Shown here: positions 26,641 to 36,893 of the stretch, piece after piece
How the letters are laid out: every line of letters begins with the position of its first letter
Numbering within the stretch: position 1 is the first letter of the stretch
Assembly (NCBI GenBank): GCA_949128115.1
Contig: OX421966.1
Location: 7,192,001 to 7,256,000 of the forward strand
Reading direction: 5' to 3'
Origin: Anaspis maculata
Lineage: Eukaryota; Arthropoda; Insecta; Coleoptera; Scraptiidae
Length of the DNA: 64,000 nucleotides
Made by a program: the position numbers and the translations under genes
The notes under the pieces: generated by a model
Database searches by the model: none
What the model saw: the letters and a program-made list of their open reading frames with translations, nothing else
What the model was told of the DNA's origin: nothing

Positions 26641-29600
26641 GTTGAAACCTGAACTTCTTGGATAACAATTGTGTCTTTTCTTCTATATTTGTGTTCGTTC
26701 GTCAGATGTTGCGTTTGGAAAGAGTAGCTGCCAACTTCAAAAGTGGTGACCGATCGTTTCCAAAGTCACGTGGGTTGAAGCCTGAGGTCATGTGGGTTGG
26801 AGCCTGGAGTCACGTGGGTTCAAACCTAAACTTTTTGGATAACAATTGTGTCTTTTTTTCTATATTTGTGTTCGTTCATCAGATGTTGCGTTTGGAAAGA
26901 GTAGCTGCCAACTTCAAAAGTGGTTACCGATCGTTTTCAAAGTCACGTGGGTTAAAGCCTGAAGTCACGTGGGTTAAAACCTGAACTTTTTGGATACCAA
27001 TTGTGTCTTTTCTTCTATATTTGTGTTCGTTCGTCAGATGTTGCGTTTGGAAAGAGTAGCTGCCAACTTCAAAAGTGGTTACCGATCGTTTTCAAAGTCA
27101 CGTGGATTGAAGCCTGAAGTCACGTGGGTTGAAGCCTGAGGTCACGTGGTTTGAAGCCAAAAGTCACGTGGGTTGAAACCTGAACTTTTTGGATACCAAT
27201 TGTGTCTTTTCTTCCATATTTGTGTTCGTTCGTCAGACGTTGCGTTTGGAAAGAGTAGCTGCCAACTTCAAAAGTGGTTACCGATCGTTTTCGAAGTCAC
27301 GTGGGTTGAAGCCTGAAGTCACGTGGGCTGAAGCCTGAAGTCACGTGGGCTGAAGCCTGAAGTCACGTGGGTTGAAGCCAAAAGTCACGTGGGTTGAAAC
27401 CTAAACTTTTTGGATAACAATTGTGTCTTTTCTTCTATATTTGTGTTCGTTCGTCAGATGTTGCGTTTGGAACAAGTAGCTGCCAACATCAAAAGTGGTG
27501 ACCGATCGTTTTAAAAGTCACGTGGGTGAAAGCCTGAAGTCACGTGGGTTGGAGCCTGAAGTCACGTGGGTTCAAATCTGAACTTTTTGGATAACAATTG
27601 TGTCTTTTTTTCTATATTTGTGTTCGTTCGTCAGATGTTGCGTTTAGAAAGAGTAGCTGCCAACTTCAAAAGTGGTTACCGATCGTTTTCAAAGTCACGT
27701 GGGTTGAAGCCTGAAGTCACGTGGGTTGAAGCCAAAAGTCACGTGGGTTGAAACCTGAACTTTTTGGATAACAATTGTGTCTTTTCTTCTATATTTGTGT
27801 TTTGTTCGACAGATGTTGCGTTTGGAAAGAGTGGCTGCCAACTTCAAAAGTGGTGACCGATCGTTTTCAAAGTCACGTGGGTTGAAGCCTGAAGTCACGT
27901 GGGTTGAAGCCGAAAGTCACGTGGGTTGAAGCCTGAAGTCACGTGGGTTGAAGCCTGAAGTCACGTGGGTTGAAGCCGAAAGTCACGTGGGTTGGAACCT
28001 GAACTTCTTGGATAACAATTGTGTCTTTTCTTCTATATTTGTGTTCGTTCATCAGATGTTGCGTTTGGAAAGAGTAGCTGCCAACTTCAAAAGTGGTTAC
28101 CGATCGTTTTCAAAGTCACGTGGGTTAAAGCCTGAAAAAACGTGGGTTAAAACCTGAACTTTTTGGATACCAATTGTGTCTTTTCTTCTATACTTGTGTT
28201 CGTTCGTCAGATGTTGCGTTTGGAAAGAGTAGCTGCCAACTTCAAAAGTGGTTACCGATCGTTTTCAAAGTCACGTGGGTTGAAGCCTGAAGTCACGTGG
28301 GTTGAAGCCTGAGGTCACGTGGTTTGGAGCCAAAAGTCACGTGGGTTGAAACCTGAACTTTTTGGATACCAATTGTGTCTTTTCTTCTATATTTGTGTTC
28401 GTTCGTCAGACGTTGCGTTTGGAAAGAGTAGCTGCCAACTTCAAAAGTGGTTACCGATCGTTTTCGAAGTCACGTGGGTTGAAGCCTGAAGTCACGTGGG
28501 TTGAAGCCTGAAGTCACGTGGGTTGAAGCCAAAAGTCACGTGGGTTGAAACCTAAACTTTTTGGATAACAATTGTGTCTTTTCTTCTATATTTGTGTTCG
28601 TTCGTCAGATGTTGCGTATGGAAGGAGTAGCTGCCAACTTCAAAAGTGGTGACCGATCGTTTTCAAAGTCACGTGGGTTGAAGCCTGAAGTCACGTGGGT
28701 TGAAGCCTGAAGTCACGTGGGTTAAAACCTGAACTTTTTGGATAACAATTGTGTTTTTCCTTCTATATTTGTGTTCGTTCGTCAGATGTTGCGTTTGGAA
28801 CAAGTAGCTGCCAACATCAAAAGTGGTGACCGATCGTTTTAAAAGTCACGTGGGTGAAAGCCTGAAGTCATGTGGGTTGAAGCCTGAAGTCACGTGGGTT
28901 GAAACCAAAAGTCACGTGGGTTGAAACCTGAACTTCTTGGATAACAATTGTGTCTTTTCTTCTATATTTGTGTTCGTTCGTCAGATGTTGCGTTTGGAAA
29001 GAGTAGCTGCCAACTTCAAAAGTGGTGACCGATCGTTTCCAAAGTCACGTGGGTTGAAGCCTGAGGTCACGTGGGTTGAAGCCTGGAGTCACGTGGGTTC
29101 AAACCTAAACTTTTTGGATAACAATTGTGTCTTTTTTTCTATATTTGTGTTCGTTCATCAGATGTTGCGTTTGGAAAGAGTAGCTGCCAACTTCAAAAGT
29201 GGTTACCGATCGTTTTCAAAGTCACGTGGGTTAAAGCCTGAAGTCACGTGGGTTAAAACCTGAACTTTTTGGATACCAATTGTGTCTTTTCTTCTATATT
29301 TGTGTTCGTTCGTCAGATGTTGCGTTTGGAAAGAGTAGCTGCCAACTTCAAAAGTGGTTACCGATCGTTTTCAAAGTCACGTGGGTTGAAGCCTGAAGTC
29401 ACGTGGGTTGAAGCCTGAGGTCACGTGGTTTGAAGCCAAAAGTCACGTGGGTTGAAACCTGAACTTTTTGGATACCAATTGTGTCTTTTCTTCTATATTT
29501 GTGTTCGTTCGTCAGACGTTGCGTTTGGAAAGAGTAGCTGCCAACTTCAAAAGTGGTTACCGATCGTTTTCGAAGTCACGTGGGTTGAAGCCTGAAGTCA

Positions 29601-30190
29601 CGTGGGTTGAAGCCTGAAGTCACGTGGGTTGAAGCCAAAAGTCACGTGGGTTGAAACCTAAACTTTTTGGATAACAATTGTGTCTTTTCTTCTATATTTG
29701 TGTTCGTTCGTCAGATGTTGCGTATGGAAAGAGTAGCTGCCAACTTCAAAAGTGGTGACCGATCGTTTTCAAAGTCACGTGGGTTGAAGCCTGAAGTCAC
29801 GTGGGTTGGAGCCTGAAGTCACGTGGGTTCAAATCTGAACTTTTTGGATAACAATTGTGTCTTTTTTTCTATATTTGTGTTCGTTTGTCAGATGTTGCGT
29901 TTAGAAAGAGTAGCTGCCAACTTCAAAAGTGGTTACCGATCGTTTTCAAAGTCACGTGGGTTGAAGCCTGAAGTCACGTGGGTTGAAGCCAAAAGTCACG
30001 TGGGTTGAAACCTGAACTTTTTGGATAACAATTGTGTCTTTTCTTCTATATTTGTGTTTTGTTCGACAGATGTTGCGTTTGGAAAGAGTAGCTGCCAACT
30101 TCAAAAGTGGTGACCGATCGTTTTCAAAGTCACGTGGGTTGAAGCCTGAAGTCACGTGGGTTGAAGCCGAAAGTCACGTGGGTTGGAACC
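26641..30190 (+). repeat. 2.26-2.28 kb satellite unit, duplicated
   Basis: Landmark 26658 pairs with 28937 (offset 2279), and 27566 and 27781 pair with 29823 and 30038 (offset 2257). The difference of 22 bp is one subrepeat. Both copies carry the unusual TTTTGTTCGACAG form of the TTCGTTCGTCAG segment. The first copy has extra 22-mers near 27920-27980. Confidence 0.8.
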
Positions 30191-33100
30191 TGAACTTTTT
30201 GGATAACAATTGTGTCTTTTCTTCTATATTTGTGTTCGTTTGTCAGATGTTGCGTTTGGAAAGAGTACCTGCCAACTTCAAAAGTGGTGACCGATCGTTT
30301 TCAAAGTCACGTGGCTTGAAGCTTGAAGTCACGTGGGTTGAAGCTTGGAGTGACGTGGGTTAAAACCTGAACTTTTTGGATAACAATTGTGTTTTTTCTT
30401 CTATATTTGTGTTCGTTCGTCAGATGTTGCGTTTGGAACAAGTAGCTGCCAACATCAAGAGTGGTGACCGATCGTTCTGAAAGTCACGTGGGTGAAAGCC
30501 TGAAGTCACGTGGGTTGGAGCCTGGAGTCACGTGGGTTCAAACCTGAACTTTTTGGATAACAATTGTGTCTTTTTGCCTATATTTGTGTTCGTTCGTCAG
30601 ATGGTGCGTTTGGAAAGAGTAGCTGCCAACTTCAAAAGTGGTTACCGATCGTTTTCAAAGTCACGTGGGTTGAAGCCTGAAGTCACGTGGGTTGAAGCCA
30701 AAAGTCACGTGGGTTGAAACCTGATTTTTTTGGATAACAATTGTGTCTTTTCTTCTATATTTGTGTTCGTTCGTCAGATGTTGCGTTTGGAAAAAGTAGC
30801 TGCCAACTTCAAAAGTGGTGACCGATCGTTTCCAAAGTCACGAGGGTTGAAGCCTGAAGTCACGTGGGTTAAAGCCTGGAGTCACGTGGGTTCAAACCTA
30901 AACTTTTTGGATAACAATTGTGTCTTTTTTTCTATATTTGTGTTCGTTCGTCAGATGTTGCGTTTGGAAAGAGTAGCTGCCAACTTCAAAAGTGGTTACC
31001 GATCGTTTTCAAAGTCACGTGGGTTGAAGCCAGAAGTCACGTGGGTTGAAGCCTGAAGTCACGTGGGTTGAAGCCAAAAGTCACGTGGGTTGAAACCTGA
31101 ACTTTTTGGATAACAATTGTGTTTTTCCTTTTATATTTGTGATCGTTCGTCAGATGTTGCATTTGGAACAAGTAGCTGCGAACATCAAAATTGGTGACCG
31201 ATCGTTTTGAAAGTCACGTGGGTTGGAGCCTGGAGTCACGTGGGTTCAAATCTGAACTTTTTGGATAACAATTGTGTCTTTTCTTCTATATTTGTGTTCG
31301 TTCGTCAGATGTTGCGTTTGGAAAGAGTAGCTGCCAACTTCAAAAGTGGTGACCGATCGTTCTCAAAGTCCCGTGGGTTGAAGCCTGAAGTCACGTGGGT
31401 TAAAACCTGAACTGTTTGGATAACTATTGTGTTTTTTCTTCTATATTTGTGATCGTTCGTCAGATGTTGTGTTTGGAACAAGTAGCTGCCAACATCAAAA
31501 GTGGTGACCGATCGTTTTAAAAGTCACGTGGGCGAAAGCCTGAAGTCACGTGGGTTGGAGCCTGGAGTCACGTGGGTTCAAACCTGAACTTTTTGGATAC
31601 CAATTGTGTCTTTTCTTCTATATTTGTGTTCGTTCGTCAGATGTTGCGTTTGGTAAGAGTAGCTGCCTACTTCAAAAGTGGTGACCGATCGTTCTCAAAG
31701 TCACGTGGGTTGGAGCCTGAAGTCACGTGGGTTGAAGCCTGAAGTCACGTGGGTTGAAACCTGAACTTTTTGGATAACAATTGTGTTTTTTCTTATATAT
31801 TTGTGTTCGTTCGTCAGATGTTGCGTTTGGAACAAGTAGCTGCCAACATCAAAAGTGGTGACCGATCGTTTTGAAAGTCACGTGGGTTGGAGCCTGGAGT
31901 CACGTGGGTTCAAATCTGAACTTTTTGGATAACAATTGTGTCTTTTCTTCTATATTTGTGTTCGTTCGTCAGATGTTGCGTTTGGAGAGAGTAGCTGCCA
32001 ACTTCAAAAGTGGTGACCGATCGTTCTCAAAGTCACGTGGGTTGAAGCCTGAAGTCACGTGGGTTGAAGCCTGAAGTCACGTGTGTTAAAACCTGAACTT
32101 TTTGGATAACTATTGTGTTTTTTCTTCTATATTTGTGTTCGTTCGTCAGATGTTGCGTTTGGAAAGAGTAGCTGCCAACTTCAAAAGTGGTTACCGATCG
32201 TTCTCAAAGTCACGTGGGTTAAAGCCTGGAGTCACGTGGGTTGAAGCCTGAGGTCACGTGGGTTGAAGCCAAAAGTCACGTGGGTTAAAACCTGAACTTT
32301 TTGGATACCAATTGTGTCTTTTCTTCTATATTTGTGTTCGTTCGTCAGATGTTGCGTTTGGAAAGAGTAGCTGCCAACTTCAAAAGTGGTTACCGATCGT
32401 TTTCAAAGTCACGTGGGTTGAAGCCTGAAGTCACGTGGGTTGAAGCCTGAAGTCACGTGGGTTAAAACCTGAACTTTTTGGATACCAATTGTGTCTTTTC
32501 TTCTATATTTGTGATCGTTCGTCAGATGTTGCGTTTGGAACAAGTAGCTGCGAACATCAAAAGTGGTGACCGATCGTTTTGAAAGTCACGTGGGTTGGCG
32601 CATGGAGTCACGTGGGTTCAAATCTGAACTTTTTGGATAACAATTGTGTCTTTTCTTCTATATTTGTGTTCGTTCGTCAGATGTTGCGTTTGGAAAGAGT
32701 AGCTGCCAACTTTAAAAGTGGTTACCGATCGTTTTCAAAGTCACGTGGGTTGAAGCCAGAAGTCACGTGGATTGAAGCCTGAAGTCACGTGGGTTGAAGC
32801 CAAAAGTCACGTGGGTTGAAACCTGAACTTTTTGGATAACAATGGTGTTTTTCCTTCTATATTTGTGATCGTTCGTCAGATGTTGCGTTTGGAACAAGTA
32901 GCTGCGAACTTCAAAAGTGGTGACCGATCGTTTTGAAAGTCACGTGGGTTGGAGCATGGAGTCACGTGGGTTCAAATCTGAACTTTTTGGATAACAATTG
33001 TGTCTTTTCTTCTATATTTGTGTTCGTTCGTCAGATGTTGCGTTTGGAAAGAGTAGCTGCCAACTTCAAAAGTGGTGACCGATCGTTCTCAAAGTCACGT

Positions 33101-33293
33101 GGGTTGAAGCCTGAAGTCACGTGGGTTGGAGCCTGAAGTCACGTGGGTTAAAACCTGATCTTTTTGGATAACTATTGTGTTTTTTCTTCTATATTTGTGA
33201 TCGTTCGTCAGATGTTGCGTTTGGAACAAGTAGCTGCCAACATCAAAAGTGGTGACCGATCGTTTTAAAAGTCACGTGGGCGAAAGCCTGAAG

Positions 33294-33297
33294 TCAC
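33294..33297 (+). repeat. Target site duplication (left), TCAC
   Basis: TCAC immediately precedes the TGTCAC start of the 5' LTR. The same four bases follow the 3' LTR at 41742-41745. Removing the element and one TCAC restores a perfect satellite sequence. A 4-bp duplication is usual for Ty3/gypsy integrases. Confidence 0.95.
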
Positions 33298-33481
33298 TGT
33301 CACGACTCAAAAAGTCGCGCCAACGGAAATTCTTTTATTTTGTTATTTTGATTAAAATTGGTTCGGCTAGATGGAAATGGCTGTCCGCAGGCGTAGGTAA
33401 ATAGGTACTCTTGCCGCGCGAGTTTTAGGTTTGAACAAAAAGACAAAAAGGGAGATAAGACTTTTTACCATTCTGGCGTCA

Positions 33482-33538
33482 GGTGAAATTACGAATGTGC
33501 ATGGTGCCAACTCTTATGAGGATATAAGTAATTTCACC
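33482..33538 (+). promoter_or_regulatory. Possible LTR promoter: TATA-like site in an 11-bp inverted repeat
   Basis: GGTGAAATTAC (33482-33492) and GTAATTTCACC (33528-33538) are perfect inverted repeats 35 bp apart. A TATAAG motif (33523-33528) lies at the edge of the right arm. An initiation site would be expected about 30 bp later, near the TTCATTACTCC at 33542. This would leave a U3 of only about 250 bp and an R region over 1 kb long, which is unusual, so the promoter call is tentative. The inverted repeat itself is certain. Confidence 0.35.
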
Positions 33539-33648
33539 GAGTTCATTACTCCAAACAATCAATTTGGTTGTGTCGAAATTGTGCCGTTGTGACGGAGGGA
33601 TCGTTTGGAGTGTCCAATTAATTTGGGATTTGAATACGTCGATTCAGC

Positions 33649-33708
33649 GTGAGTGAAAATGTTTTGTCTCTTGACAACATTTCTCGTCAAAATTAATATT
33701 CTTTGCAG
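33649..33708 (+). other. Possible 60-bp intron in the LTR
   Basis: A strong donor-like GTGAGT at 33649 and an acceptor-like TTCTTTGCAG ending at 33708 enclose 60 bp, a size typical of short invertebrate introns. The same pair is present in the 3' LTR (40510-40569). No transcript evidence is available; chance is possible. The donor could instead serve the polypyrimidine-AG acceptor at 35392. Confidence 0.22.
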
Positions 33709-34342
33709 GCCTTTCTTCGGAAATACAAATACCTATCGTTTTGTGATCGCTATTGTTGTTAGCGGAAATTATTGTGTGTTGGCGAGACCCTTTTTGAAAG
33801 GTTAGTGCTTATTCGTTCAAACTTAAAAAGAGAAAGTTATCAGTTCTCAATTTTCTCCTGAGGCGCCGAGGGATGTCCATTTATTGATGGAGAATGTATA
33901 TTTTTTAGGGTTCTCCGGCCTAGTTGTTCCCCAGCCTAGCTTTCCGGCAGATTTTTGCCGCTGGAGTTGTCGAAAATTGCAAAATTCTCGTAGTGGTTTT
34001 TGCCACCCTTGGAGCTGTGAAGGGAGATAGGAACGCCGAAAGGCCTGGAAACTGTTGCTGTCTTCTTCCTTCATACCACCTACCTGCCTTACTACCCGTC
34101 ATCCATCATCGAGTATCGGCAATTGTCATCGATTGACGACGAATTTGCGAAGGACGTCTTTTGTCACCTGGAGGATTTGTGACCGCCTTTTTTTTGTCAA
34201 CTGCCAGATAAGCCCGACTTTTAGTTATTTTCAATTTATTATTTGCGCGCAATTTAATTGTTATCGTAACTGCGTATTTATTTGCGCTGAACTTTGAGCG
34301 ACGTGTACACGGCCGGTCGGAAGGAAACGCGATAAATTTTAC

Positions 34343-34366
34343 CGGTTATCGTAGCGGTTATCGTAG
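34343..34366 (+). repeat. 12-bp direct repeat in LTR
   Basis: CGGTTATCGTAG occurs twice in tandem, and again in the 3' LTR at 41204-41227. It could be a paired factor-binding site, but nothing in the sequence proves a function. Confidence 0.6.
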
Positions 34367-34785
34367 CCATTTTTAAATTTGAACACGCTGTACCTACGAT
34401 AAAAACGGCGCAGAAGACAGGCTTTTTGGTAGTTTTAGAACGGTTCCCTTGGACCTAGGCGACCTCCATTATTTTTATTGTTTTTCTTTTATTCTTTCTT
34501 CAAAAGAATAATCCTTACGATACGTCCATTTTGCTAATTTTTTTTTGTTATTCATTTATTGATTGCCTGATTTAATTTAAAACCTACATTTTTTTTTTCC
34601 CTTTTCAATATTATCATTACATTCTTCTTTAATAATAATCTATTTAAACGTATTTTTCCTAGTTCTTTTAAATTATTTTCCATTCCTTGTGCGACAGCCC
34701 AGTGAGATTTGATTTGAAACTTTTGAAGCTTTCCGTTTTTGAGCTTCGTGGAGAAAAAAAGCGGTGGCGCCTATTTTCCCTTCTA

Positions 34786-34791
34786 AATAAA
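34786..34791 (+). terminator. Polyadenylation signal AATAAA in 5' LTR
   Basis: The only AATAAA I found in the LTR, 92 bp before its 3' end. The copy in the 3' LTR (41645-41650) would direct 3' end formation of the element's genomic RNA. Confidence 0.6.
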
Positions 34792-34885
34792 ACGAAAAAC
34801 AAAGGGAATCAGTCAGTATAAGATCCACCCCCAAACCCTGACTAACCGGAGCAACACAGTCCACCTCGAATTGGGTGTGACAGAT

Positions 34886-34903
34886 TGGCGCCCAACGTGG
34901 GGC
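34886..34903 (+). promoter_or_regulatory. Primer-binding site for tRNA-Lys(CUU)
   Basis: TGGCGCCCAACGTGGGGC starts three bases after the 5' LTR. It is complementary over 18 bases to the 3' end of the metazoan tRNA-Lys with CUU anticodon, including the CCA tail (recalled tRNA sequence, not searched). This tRNA would prime minus-strand DNA synthesis. Pairing stops after 18 bases. Confidence 0.9.
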
Positions 34904-35440
34904 CGCTCTCACTGATTTAGCCTTTTTGTCATTTCATTTTTTTACGTCGGCAAGGAAATGGTAGATTTGTGTTTACATTTGAAAATTTGATTGCGAAGTA
35001 GGTAATTTAAATTCCACGTTGATATTTTGTAGTGTCGCTAGAGAGCAAATTTGAATTTTGCTTTCTGATTGTTGTTGGTATTTGTTTTTTTTCAGAGCGG
35101 GTTTTTTTGAAGAAAAAAAATAAAAACCTAAATAAAGAGTCATTATTTCCATCATTACTGATTAGTGCTTGAATAATTTTGTAATAAAGTTGATACACGT
35201 TTCGGACTTGTAAAATTACTACAATATTTTACAAAAATTTTGATTTATCGGACTTAGAAAAATTTCTAAGTCATTGGTTTTTGGTTTTTGGTTTTGTCTG
35301 CGCTTTCAGGTACCATTAGTAGTGCTGGCTACTAGCTGCTTTTGTTGAAGCGGTTTTCTGCTTTTGTTTTTTTTTTTTGTTTTTTTTTTTAGTTGTTGAT
35401 ATTTCGATTGTGTTATTTTCCCGTTTGCTTATTTTTCGCG
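34904..35440 (+). other. Untranslated leader between primer-binding site and gag
   Basis: About 540 bp of AT-rich sequence without a credible gene. It holds a perfect 22-bp palindrome at 35251-35272, a TTTTTGG-type microrepeat at about 35274-35294, and a long T-rich tract ending in AG at 35391-35392 that looks like a 3' splice site. Packaging and dimerisation signals of LTR elements usually lie in this position. Confidence 0.8.
35251..35272 (+). promoter_or_regulatory. Perfect hairpin in the leader
   Basis: GACTTAGAAA (35251-35260) and TTTCTAAGTC (35263-35272) are perfect inverted repeats separated by AA. The RNA would form a tight stem-loop upstream of gag. By analogy with retroviral leaders it may act in RNA packaging or dimerisation; that role is inference. 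Confidence 0.5.
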
Positions 35441-36874
35441 ATGGATTTCTTGAGGATCTCTGTCAATAGGCTGGACAAGGGCGCACTTTTGTATGAGCTG
35501 AAGGTACGAGGCTGTGAACCGACAGAAGAAGATGGATTTGACACTCTGAGATCTGCATTAAGAACTGCAATGAGGCTTGACAGTGACGCTTCATTGAGTG
35601 TACTAGAAGACGATTACCCCTTCACTCATGATCAAGATAAAGCTGCGGTCACACAGCTTTGTACTGACATTGCTGAGAGACTTGATGGAGTTCAGGTTCA
35701 AAACTTGAAGAGCGAGAAAGACAAGATTGGTACGATGATAACGTATGGTTTGGGTCGATTGAAGAGAGGTGCAGCTGTGAACGCCACTGAAGCACAGAAA
35801 CAAACAGCTTCACAACTTCGTTTGAAACTATTGGACTATGCTGGACAGTTACAGGACAAGCTGAAGACTCTTGAGGGTACCGGACGACCTCCACTCCAGA
35901 GTCAATCAACTTTACTGAACCTCAGCACTGGTGCTGCAACTTTCTCTCGACCACCTGCAACCGCAACTTCTTCAAGTGACTTGGATTCCGAAAGTCTAGA
36001 GCCTGCCAGCCGTTTAAGAAGTGTTCCAGTTCGAGAGTGGAACGTTAGATTTTCTGGAGATGGGAAAGGCCTTTCTGTTGCCGCTTTCCTGGCGAGAGTG
36101 GAAGAATTAAGGACACCTAGAGGAGTCAACCATACTGATCTGATCAGAGCTGCCGTTGATTTGTTCACTGGACCAGCACTCATGTGGTACCGAGCGAATA
36201 GGACAAAGTTTCGAAATTGGAAGTCACTGGTCGCGGGACTGAAAGAAAATTTCCTCCCGTGGGACTATGACCACCGCCTTTTTGAAGAGATAACGAAGCG
36301 TACGCAGGGAGCCAATGAACCGAGCCACGTCTATTTTGCCGCGATGGCGAATCTTTTTGATCGACTGAGTCGTCCACCATCCGAGGAGGAGAAACTACGC
36401 CTACTGCAGCAGAACATTGATCCGTTTTATCAGCCCTTCCTGGCTTTTCAGAGGGTTGACACTGTGGAAGATCTTCTTCGGGGTTGCCGATTGATTGATA
36501 ATAGACGCGACGTAGCGAAAACATTTGTCAGACCACCGAAACGTTCACAAGTACTAGAACCAGACTTAGCTTATGCCGAAACTTCGACGTCGGACCATGC
36601 GTCAGGAGCTTGCGACTCTGAGAGTTCGACCAGAGGTAATGCTCGTGGAAATTCAGTGAGCGAAGTGGATCCTACTACTGGACGTCGGTCTGATGGTCGT
36701 CAAGAAAGAAGAGAGGAGCTGAAGTGTTGGAACTGCGGAGGGACCGACCACTTGTCTTTCCGATGTCGTGAACAGCAGAAAATGTATTGCTACGGTTGCG
36801 GTGAACCAGAGGTCACAAAACGAACCTGCCCAAAATGTAATCGTTTGGGAAACGCACCCCCGAGGCGAAGGTAA
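35441..36874 (+). CDS. gag: Gag structural protein (477 aa)
   Basis: Capsid/nucleocapsid polyprotein that packages the element's RNA into cytoplasmic virus-like particles. I start at the ATG at 35441, the first in this open frame, with G at -3 and +4; the frame is open upstream from about 35393 but has no ATG there. Residues about 8-50 (LLYELKVRGC) look like the SAP-like N-terminal segment of many arthropod gypsy Gags. Residues about 198-355 form a retrotransposon Gag core (MWYRANRTKFRNWKSL, then a leucine-rich helix region). A canonical CCHC zinc knuckle, CWNCGGTDHLSFRC, lies at about 429-442. A second cysteine cluster (about 450-466) is C-x2-C-x9-C-x2-C and has V where a histidine would be expected. 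The tail is basic. The TAA stop lies within the stem of the frameshift signal. Confidence 0.93.
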   Translation: MDFLRISVNRLDKGALLYELKVRGCEPTEEDGFDTLRSALRTAMRLDSDASLSVLEDDYPFTHDQDKAAVTQLCTDIAERLDGVQVQNLKSEKDKIGTMITYGLGRLKRGAAVNATEAQKQTASQLRLKLLDYAGQLQDKLKTLEGTGRPPLQSQSTLLNLSTGAATFSRPPATATSSSDLDSESLEPASRLRSVPVREWNVRFSGDGKGLSVAAFLARVEELRTPRGVNHTDLIRAAVDLFTGPALMWYRANRTKFRNWKSLVAGLKENFLPWDYDHRLFEEITKRTQGANEPSHVYFAAMANLFDRLSRPPSEEEKLRLLQQNIDPFYQPFLAFQRVDTVEDLLRGCRLIDNRRDVAKTFVRPPKRSQVLEPDLAYAETSTSDHASGACDSESSTRGNARGNSVSEVDPTTGRRSDGRQERREELKCWNCGGTDHLSFRCREQQKMYCYGCGEPEVTKRTCPKCNRLGNAPPRRR

Positions 36875-36893
36875 ATGGCCTACCCTCGTCTCG
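36847..36893 (+). promoter_or_regulatory. Programmed -1 ribosomal frameshift signal (gag to pol)
   Basis: GGGAAAC at 36847-36853 sits in the gag frame as G GGA AAC, the exact X XXY YYZ slippery arrangement. After a 7-base spacer comes a 13-base-pair stem: CGAGGCGAAGGTA (36861-36873) with TACCCTCGTCTCG (36881-36893). It has one G-U pair, one A-C mismatch and a 7-base loop (AATGGCC). The gag stop is inside the hairpin. Pol is in the -1 frame and is open from 36853 onward. Loop bases TGGC (36876-36879) could also pair with GCCA at 36907-36910 to make a pseudoknot, which is speculative. Confidence 0.85.

Larger units (their letters stand above)
1..33297 (+). repeat. Left satellite block: 22-bp/177-bp nested tandem array
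   Basis: Continuous head-to-tail satellite filling the left half of the window. A monomer has a core running from about TTGGATAACAATTGTG through GATGTTGCGTTTGG and GTAGCTGCCAAC to GATCGTTTTCAAA, then 2-5 copies of a 22-bp subrepeat. The first monomers, measured between successive GGATA(A/C) landmarks (165, 320, 519, 696, 895, 1072, 1249, 1426, 1603, 1802), are 155, 199, 177, 199, 177, 177, 177, 177 and 199 bp, so length changes in 22-bp steps. I see no inverted monomer and no gene. Open frames of 61-167 codons inside it follow from 177 being divisible by three and are not genes. The block continues off the left edge, so its true end is not seen. Confidence 0.97.
24311..33297 (+). repeat. Satellite segment of mixed, more diverged monomers
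   Basis: Pure satellite without a gene. The start resembles the 3000-4900 and 16312-18150 parts of the superunit (24429 and 25586 match 16312 and 17822 at unequal offsets). From about 31.0 kb monomers carry markers shared with the right block: GTGATCGTTCGTC, GCGAACATC, AACTATTGTG and GGGCGAAAGCC. The last 360 bp match 48188-48552 at offset 15255. The retrotransposon sits at the end of this stretch. Confidence 0.85.
33298..34882 (+). repeat. 5' LTR, 1585 bp
   Basis: Starts TGTCACGACTC and ends TTGGGTGTGACA, giving 6-bp inverted ends TGTCAC/GTGACA. It matches 40159-41741. I saw three substitutions (33365 G against 40226 C; 33991 T against 40852 A; 34448 C against 41309 A) and a T run of 10 against 8 near 34590. 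A small inverted repeat, CGACT/AGTCG, lies at 33303-33317. Short open frames inside it are identical in the other LTR and look unlike any known protein; I treat them as chance. Confidence 0.97.

Noticed and set aside
33847..34297. Short open frames in the LTR (also 40708-41158)
   Set aside because: 60-80 codons, overlapping on both strands, no recognisable domain; identical presence in both LTRs reflects LTR duplication.
35603..36524. Minus-strand frames opposite gag, and similar ones opposite pol
   Set aside because: Shadows of the real coding frames; the plus-strand proteins carry clear Gag and Pol motifs.
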